From Bacteroidales bacterium (GTDB taxonomy: Bacteria; Bacteroidota; Bacteroidia; Bacteroidales; UBA932): a stretch of DNA of 16,751 nucleotides. The translations under genes were made by a program, and so were the position numbers. Position 1 is the first letter of the stretch. Every line of letters starts with the position of its first letter. The notes beneath the pieces were generated by a model. The model did not search any database, was not told where the DNA came from, and saw only the letters and a list, made by a program, of their open reading frames with translations. The stretch spans positions 1 through 16,751 of the forward strand of contig JAILDI010000156.1 in the NCBI GenBank assembly GCA_024689525.1. The letters run 5' to 3'. Shown in pieces: positions 13,443 through 16,751 of the stretch.

Positions 13443-14287
13443 TATCGAATGATCTTCTTTATTCTGTTCGCCTCCTGGATCAGCTCCCGGATCCGCGCCT
13501 CGTCGTATTCTGCCACCGCGTCGCGGAATTCCTTCATCTTGTCCAGGTATGTGTCGATGACGCGCAGCACATTGTCCCTGTTCTGCGTGAGAATGGGCAC
13601 CCACATATCGGCATTGGATTTTGCCAGGCGCACCGTGGAGGAGAAACCGCCCGACGCCAGGTCGAAGATGTGTTTCTCGTCCTTCTCCTTGTCCAGCACC
13701 GTGAGGGCCAGGGCGAAGGAAGTGATGTGCGAAATGTGGGACACATATGCCGTGTGGACATCGTGCTGGGCCGCATCCATATAGATGGGGCGCATATTCA
13801 GCACGGAGTACATTTCCTCGATAAGCTTCAGCGCCGACGGGTCCGACTCCTCCGGATTGGCGAAGATGCAGGCCCGGCCGTCGAACATGTTGGGCATCGC
13901 CGCCCAGGGGCCGCTGTACTCCGTTCCCGCCATGGGGTGAGTGCTCACGAATCGGCCACGATTGGGGTTATAGCGCGTTGCAAGGCATATCTGCTCCTTG
14001 GTGGAGCATACGTCGATCACTACCTGCCCAGGGCCGATGGCACCTAATATCTGAGGTACCATCTTCACCGCCGTCCCCACAGGCACGGCCACCACGATAA
14101 TATCGGCCCTTGATACGCAATCGTCAAAACTGACGATCTCATCGGCCAGGCCCAGCCGCACGGCTGCATCGGCACTCAGGGGATCCTGCTCCACGCCAAG
14201 GACGCGGGAGGCGAAGCCACGGGACTTGAGGTCCAGGCCCATCGACCCGCCAATGAGGCCAAGGCCTATGATTCCGACGGTTTTCAT
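13442..14287 (-). CDS. tyrA: prephenate dehydrogenase
   Basis: This 281-residue enzyme oxidatively decarboxylates prephenate to 4-hydroxyphenylpyruvate for tyrosine. The NAD-binding fold starts at once: VGIIGLGLIGGSMGLDL (4-20), with an acidic residue in GVEQD that favours NAD over NADP. The substrate-site segments are STHPMAGTEYSGPWAA, DVHTAYVSHISHI (with the conserved His) and FSSTVRLAKSNADMW. No ACT or chorismate mutase domain is attached; the mutase is supplied by the adjacent aroF product. The start overlaps the aminotransferase stop (ATGA), and the stop overlaps the aroF start (TAATG). Confidence 0.95.
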   Translation of the reverse strand: MKTVGIIGLGLIGGSMGLDLKSRGFASRVLGVEQDPLSADAAVRLGLADEIVSFDDCVSRADIIVVAVPVGTAVKMVPQILGAIGPGQVVIDVCSTKEQICLATRYNPNRGRFVSTHPMAGTEYSGPWAAMPNMFDGRACIFANPEESDPSALKLIEEMYSVLNMRPIYMDAAQHDVHTAYVSHISHITSFALALTVLDKEKDEKHIFDLASGGFSSTVRLAKSNADMWVPILTQNRDNVLRVIDTYLDKMKEFRDAVAEYDEARIRELIQEANRIKKIIR

Positions 14288-15450
14288 AGCACTGCGAGTA
14301 TTCTTTGGAGGGCTTTTTCCATCATCGGCACGGGAACGCAGAGCGAAATGCGCAAATACTGCGCACCGTTGTTGCCGAAGATGAATCCCGGGGTGATGAA
14401 TACGCCCGCCTCGTGCAGGAACTTGTCAGACATTTCGATGGGAGAGCCATCGACCCGCCCCCAGACGAAAAGTCCGGCACTGTCGGGATTGTATTCTGCG
14501 CCGATGGCGTCCATTATGCGCCCGGCCACCTCCGCTCTGCGGTAGTATTCCGCGTTGAGGGTGGAGAACCAGCTTTCATCGGCCTTCAATGCCTCCACGG
14601 CGGCCAGCTGCAAAGGACGGAAAATGCCGGAGTCCATCTGGCTCTTCACCTTGAGGATTTCCTTGATGTAGTCGGCCTCGCCGGCGATCATTCCAAGCCT
14701 CCAGCCCGCCATGTTGTGGGCCTTGGACAGGGAATTCATCTCCAGGCAGCCTTCTTTCGCGCCCGGCACGGCCAGGATGGAAAGATGCTGGTCGTTTCTA
14801 ATGAAACTGTACGGATTGTCGTTGATTACCAGAATCTTATGCCTGCGGCCAAAGTCGACTATCTTTTCGTAGAGTTCGGGTGTAGCCTTGGCTCCGGTGG
14901 GCATTCCGGGGTAGTTGGTCCACATCAGCTTTACGCCGCTCAGGTCCATCGACTCAAGTTCGTCGAAATCCGGATACCAGCCGTTTTCGGCTTTCAGGTT
15001 ATATGGCACGGGCACGGCCTCCGCCATCAGCGTGGCCGATTTGTACGTGGGATAGCCCGGGTCCGGGATCAGTGCTTTGTCGCCCGCATTCAGAAAGGTA
15101 AGCGATGCCAGCAGAATTCCCTCCTTGGAGCCCGTGAGGGGCTGAATCTCGCAGGAAGGGTCCAGTTTCACGCCGTACCACTTGGCATACCAGTCGGCAT
15201 AAGCCTGCCTCAGCTCCGGAATACCCGTATAGCTCTGATAGCCGTGCACGCCGTCTTTTTGGGCCGATTCCGCCAGCACTTCCAGTGCCTTGCGGGGCGG
15301 GGTTCCGTCCGGCGAGCCGATGCCCAGGTTGATTACGGGCTCCAGACCCTTGGCTTTGCGTTCAACGTTCAGAGCCGCAATCTCGCGGTTCTTAATCGAG
15401 AAAAAGTATTCCTTGACGGACTCCGTCCGCCTTGCGGGCTTGATAATCAT
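14284..15450 (-). CDS. class I/II PLP aminotransferase (probable aromatic/aspartate-type)
   Basis: This 388-residue fold-type I aminotransferase has NLGIGSPDGTPP (41-52), YTGIPELRQAYADWY, the PLP-phosphate region LTGSKEGI (105-112), the NYPGMPTGA segment (179-187), NDNPYSF (210-216), and the PLP-binding Lys243 in NSLSKAHNMAGWRLG. The C-terminal Arg that binds the carboxylate is in YLRISL. Its place between pheA and tyrA suggests it transaminates phenylpyruvate and 4-hydroxyphenylpyruvate, or prephenate to arogenate. By sequence alone it could equally be an aspartate or LL-diaminopimelate-type enzyme. Both ends use ATGA overlaps with the neighbours. Confidence 0.88.
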   Translation of the reverse strand: MIIKPARRTESVKEYFFSIKNREIAALNVERKAKGLEPVINLGIGSPDGTPPRKALEVLAESAQKDGVHGYQSYTGIPELRQAYADWYAKWYGVKLDPSCEIQPLTGSKEGILLASLTFLNAGDKALIPDPGYPTYKSATLMAEAVPVPYNLKAENGWYPDFDELESMDLSGVKLMWTNYPGMPTGAKATPELYEKIVDFGRRHKILVINDNPYSFIRNDQHLSILAVPGAKEGCLEMNSLSKAHNMAGWRLGMIAGEADYIKEILKVKSQMDSGIFRPLQLAAVEALKADESWFSTLNAEYYRRAEVAGRIMDAIGAEYNPDSAGLFVWGRVDGSPIEMSDKFLHEAGVFITPGFIFGNNGAQYLRISLCVPVPMMEKALQRILAVL

Positions 15451-16271
15451 AATGCTGATTTATATTCTCCCAGTACGGTGAGGTCCTCGATCAGAGGCCT
15501 GACGGCATCCAGAGCCTGACTGTAGCGGGTGTAGCTTTCGAATTTGATATCGGCATAGAAAAAATACTGCCATTCCCTTCCCGGGATGGGGAGAGACTGG
15601 ATTCGCGTCAGATTCATATCGTAAAACGATAAAATAGTGAGAATCCGGGCCAGCGAACCGGGCTTGTGAGGCAGGGTGAAGCAGAGGGAGGCCTTGTCGA
15701 TGTTGGCCTGCTCGGGGTTTATGGCTTCGTCGAAAATGATGAAGCGGGTGAAGTTCTGCTTGTATGTTTCGATGCTTTCCTGCAGGATTTCCAGGCCATA
15801 GGTGGCCGCCGCAACTTTTGACGCCACGGCGCCGACGCCTTTCAGCCCATTTTCCGCGATTTCCGCTGCGCTCTTCGCCGTGTCTTCCGATTCCGTGATC
15901 TTGATCCACGGAGCGCTGTGCTCGAAGAAATCGCGCGTCTGGTTGATGGCCATATAGTGGGTGCGCACTTCCTTGATGTCCTCCAGCCTCTGCCCCGGCA
16001 GAGCCATAAGGTTCTGGACGATTCTCAAGTACACTTCACCCTTTATTTTGCGGTTGTGCTTGCGAAGCAGTTCAAAGTTGTGGATGAGACCGCCCGAAAC
16101 CGTGTTTTCGATGGCCATTACGGCCGCATCGGCCTTGCCATCGTCCATGGCATTGTACAGTTGCCCGAAAGTATCGCACTCTACAATATCAAGCGGCAGG
16201 CCCTCATAGAAGACCTGCGCTGCTTCTTCGTGGAAACACCCTTTGTGACCTTGTACTGCTACTCTTTTCAA
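15447..16271 (-). CDS. pheA: prephenate dehydratase with ACT domain
   Basis: This 274-residue enzyme converts prephenate to phenylpyruvate. The catalytic part (1 to about 180) has VAVQGHKGCFHEEAA, VMAIENTVSGGLIHNFELL, and the essential Thr-Arg-Phe at 175-177 (NFTRFIIF). An ACT domain for Phe feedback begins near 194 (ASLCFTLPHKPGSLARIL). The usual ESRP effector motif reads RIQSLP, and the usual SHPxAxxQ reads THYMAINQ, so allosteric behaviour may differ. No separate mutase domain is fused. The start is a TTG at 16271 placed directly after the frr TAA in the same frame. The in-frame stop excludes earlier starts, and the next Met is residue 42, so TTG is well supported. It ends in an ATGA overlap with the aminotransferase. 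Confidence 0.95.
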   Translation of the reverse strand: MKRVAVQGHKGCFHEEAAQVFYEGLPLDIVECDTFGQLYNAMDDGKADAAVMAIENTVSGGLIHNFELLRKHNRKIKGEVYLRIVQNLMALPGQRLEDIKEVRTHYMAINQTRDFFEHSAPWIKITESEDTAKSAAEIAENGLKGVGAVASKVAAATYGLEILQESIETYKQNFTRFIIFDEAINPEQANIDKASLCFTLPHKPGSLARILTILSFYDMNLTRIQSLPIPGREWQYFFYADIKFESYTRYSQALDAVRPLIEDLTVLGEYKSAL

Positions 16272-16751
16272 TTACACTGTGAGAATTTCCTTCTCCTTTG
16301 CTGCGATGATGGCGTCGATGTTCTTGACGTGCTTGTCGGTGACTTTCTGGAGTTCGTCTTCTCCCTCCTTCTCGCCGTCTTCCGACAGGCCGTCGTTCTT
16401 CTGGGCCTTCTTGAGAAGGTCGATGCCGTCGCGCCTGGCGTTGCGCACCGTAACCTTTGTGGTCTCGCCCTGGGCCTTGGCCTTTTTGATGAGGTCCTTG
16501 CGGCGCTCCTCGGTGAGGGCGGGCACAACGCAGCGGATAATCTCACCGTTATTGGAAGGGGTGAGGCCGACGTTGGCGTCCAGAATTGCCTTTTCAATCT
16601 TTGCAATCATACTGCGTTCCCAAGGCTGGATGGCGATGGTCTTTGCATCGGGAGTGGTGATGGAGGCAACCTGGTTCAGCGGGGTGGCCGTGCCGTAATA
16701 GTCCACGGTGACTCCGTTGAAAATCGCGGGAGAGGCTTTGCCCACCCTGTA
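16272..16751 (-). CDS. frr: ribosome recycling factor (N-terminus missing at window edge)
   Basis: RRF, together with EF-G, splits post-termination ribosomes. The last 159 codons are present and the frame is open to the window edge, where it reads [20 protein letters not shown], the equivalent of the family RAGKAN segment. About the first 25-30 residues are missing. The rest is typical: [22 protein letters not shown], then [54 protein letters not shown], and a C-terminal helix ending KEKEILTV. The GTG at 16745 is not the true start because the conserved domain is already under way. It directly precedes pheA with no spacing. Confidence 0.97.
   Translation of the reverse strand, partial: YRVGKASPAIFNGVTVDYYGTATPLNQVASITTPDAKTIAIQPWERSMIAKIEKAILDANVGLTPSNNGEIIRCVVPALTEERRKDLIKKAKAQGETTKVTVRNARRDGIDLLKKAQKNDGLSEDGEKEGEDELQKVTDKHVKNIDAIIAAKEKEILTV

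Noticed and set aside
13443..13604. 54-codon N-terminal extension of the DAHP synthase/chorismate mutase frame
   Set aside because: It lies inside tyrA, its residues (Gly/Arg/His rich) do not resemble the family, and the ATG at 13442 forms a TAATG coupling with tyrA.
16272..16745. GTG at 16745 as the start of frr
   Set aside because: The frame is open to the window edge, and the residues there already align inside the RRF domain, so the gene is simply cut.

Overview
The window is ordinary chromosome of a GC-rich member of the Bacteroidota, most likely order Bacteroidales. Three things point there: the 5' end of the 16S rRNA, start sites governed by TAnnTTTG -7 boxes with no Shine-Dalgarno sequences, and a bifunctional DAHP synthase/chorismate mutase of the Bacteroidota type. 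The 16S does not look like Bacteroides or Alistipes to me. An uncultured gut-type lineage is possible, but I cannot fix the genus by eye.

Layout. Positions 1-342 hold the 5' part of a 16S rRNA gene (minus strand), with its leader and promoter out to about 535. A divergent pair of short CHR (chromate transporter family) genes follows (583-1721, plus). A minus-strand operon runs from 6119 down to 1723: a His-rich COG0523 metallochaperone GTPase, an MOP-family polysaccharide flippase and a GH20 hexosaminidase lipoprotein. A plus-strand cyclophilin lipoprotein sits at 6194-6943. The translation operon rplM-rpsI-rpsB-tsf occupies 9970-7090 (minus). Next come dusB (11094-10063, minus) and lpxK (11134-12225, plus), which diverge. 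From 16751 to 12348 (minus) lies frr (5' end cut by the window edge) followed by an aromatic amino acid set: pheA, an aminotransferase, tyrA and aroF-CM. No tRNA, CRISPR array, insertion sequence or phage gene is visible, and no stretch above 300 bp lacks a gene.

How the genes work together. Ribosome-related functions dominate (16S, S2, S9, L13, EF-Ts, RRF, and a tRNA dihydrouridine synthase). The 16S and rplM promoters share nearly the same -33 box, -7 box and discriminator, which suggests co-regulation. The aromatic genes cover the entry step (DAHP synthase), chorismate mutase, prephenate dehydratase, prephenate dehydrogenase and a transaminase, so they could take erythrose-4-P/PEP and later chorismate to Phe and Tyr. 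Cell-envelope functions (LpxK, the flippase, GH20, the cyclophilin lipoprotein) are interspersed.

I found no unmistakable new multi-gene system. The unusual signals lie in gene boundaries and non-coding structure. Four genes have a -7 box ending 6-7 nt before the start codon, so they are predicted to be leaderless. Terminator-like hairpins overlap stop codons. An intrinsic-terminator-shaped hairpin lies at the very 5' end of the rRNA transcript. A 128-bp element with 31-nt near-perfect inverted arms fills the lpxK/aroF gap. The frr-pheA junction is in frame, with only a TAA between frr and a TTG start.
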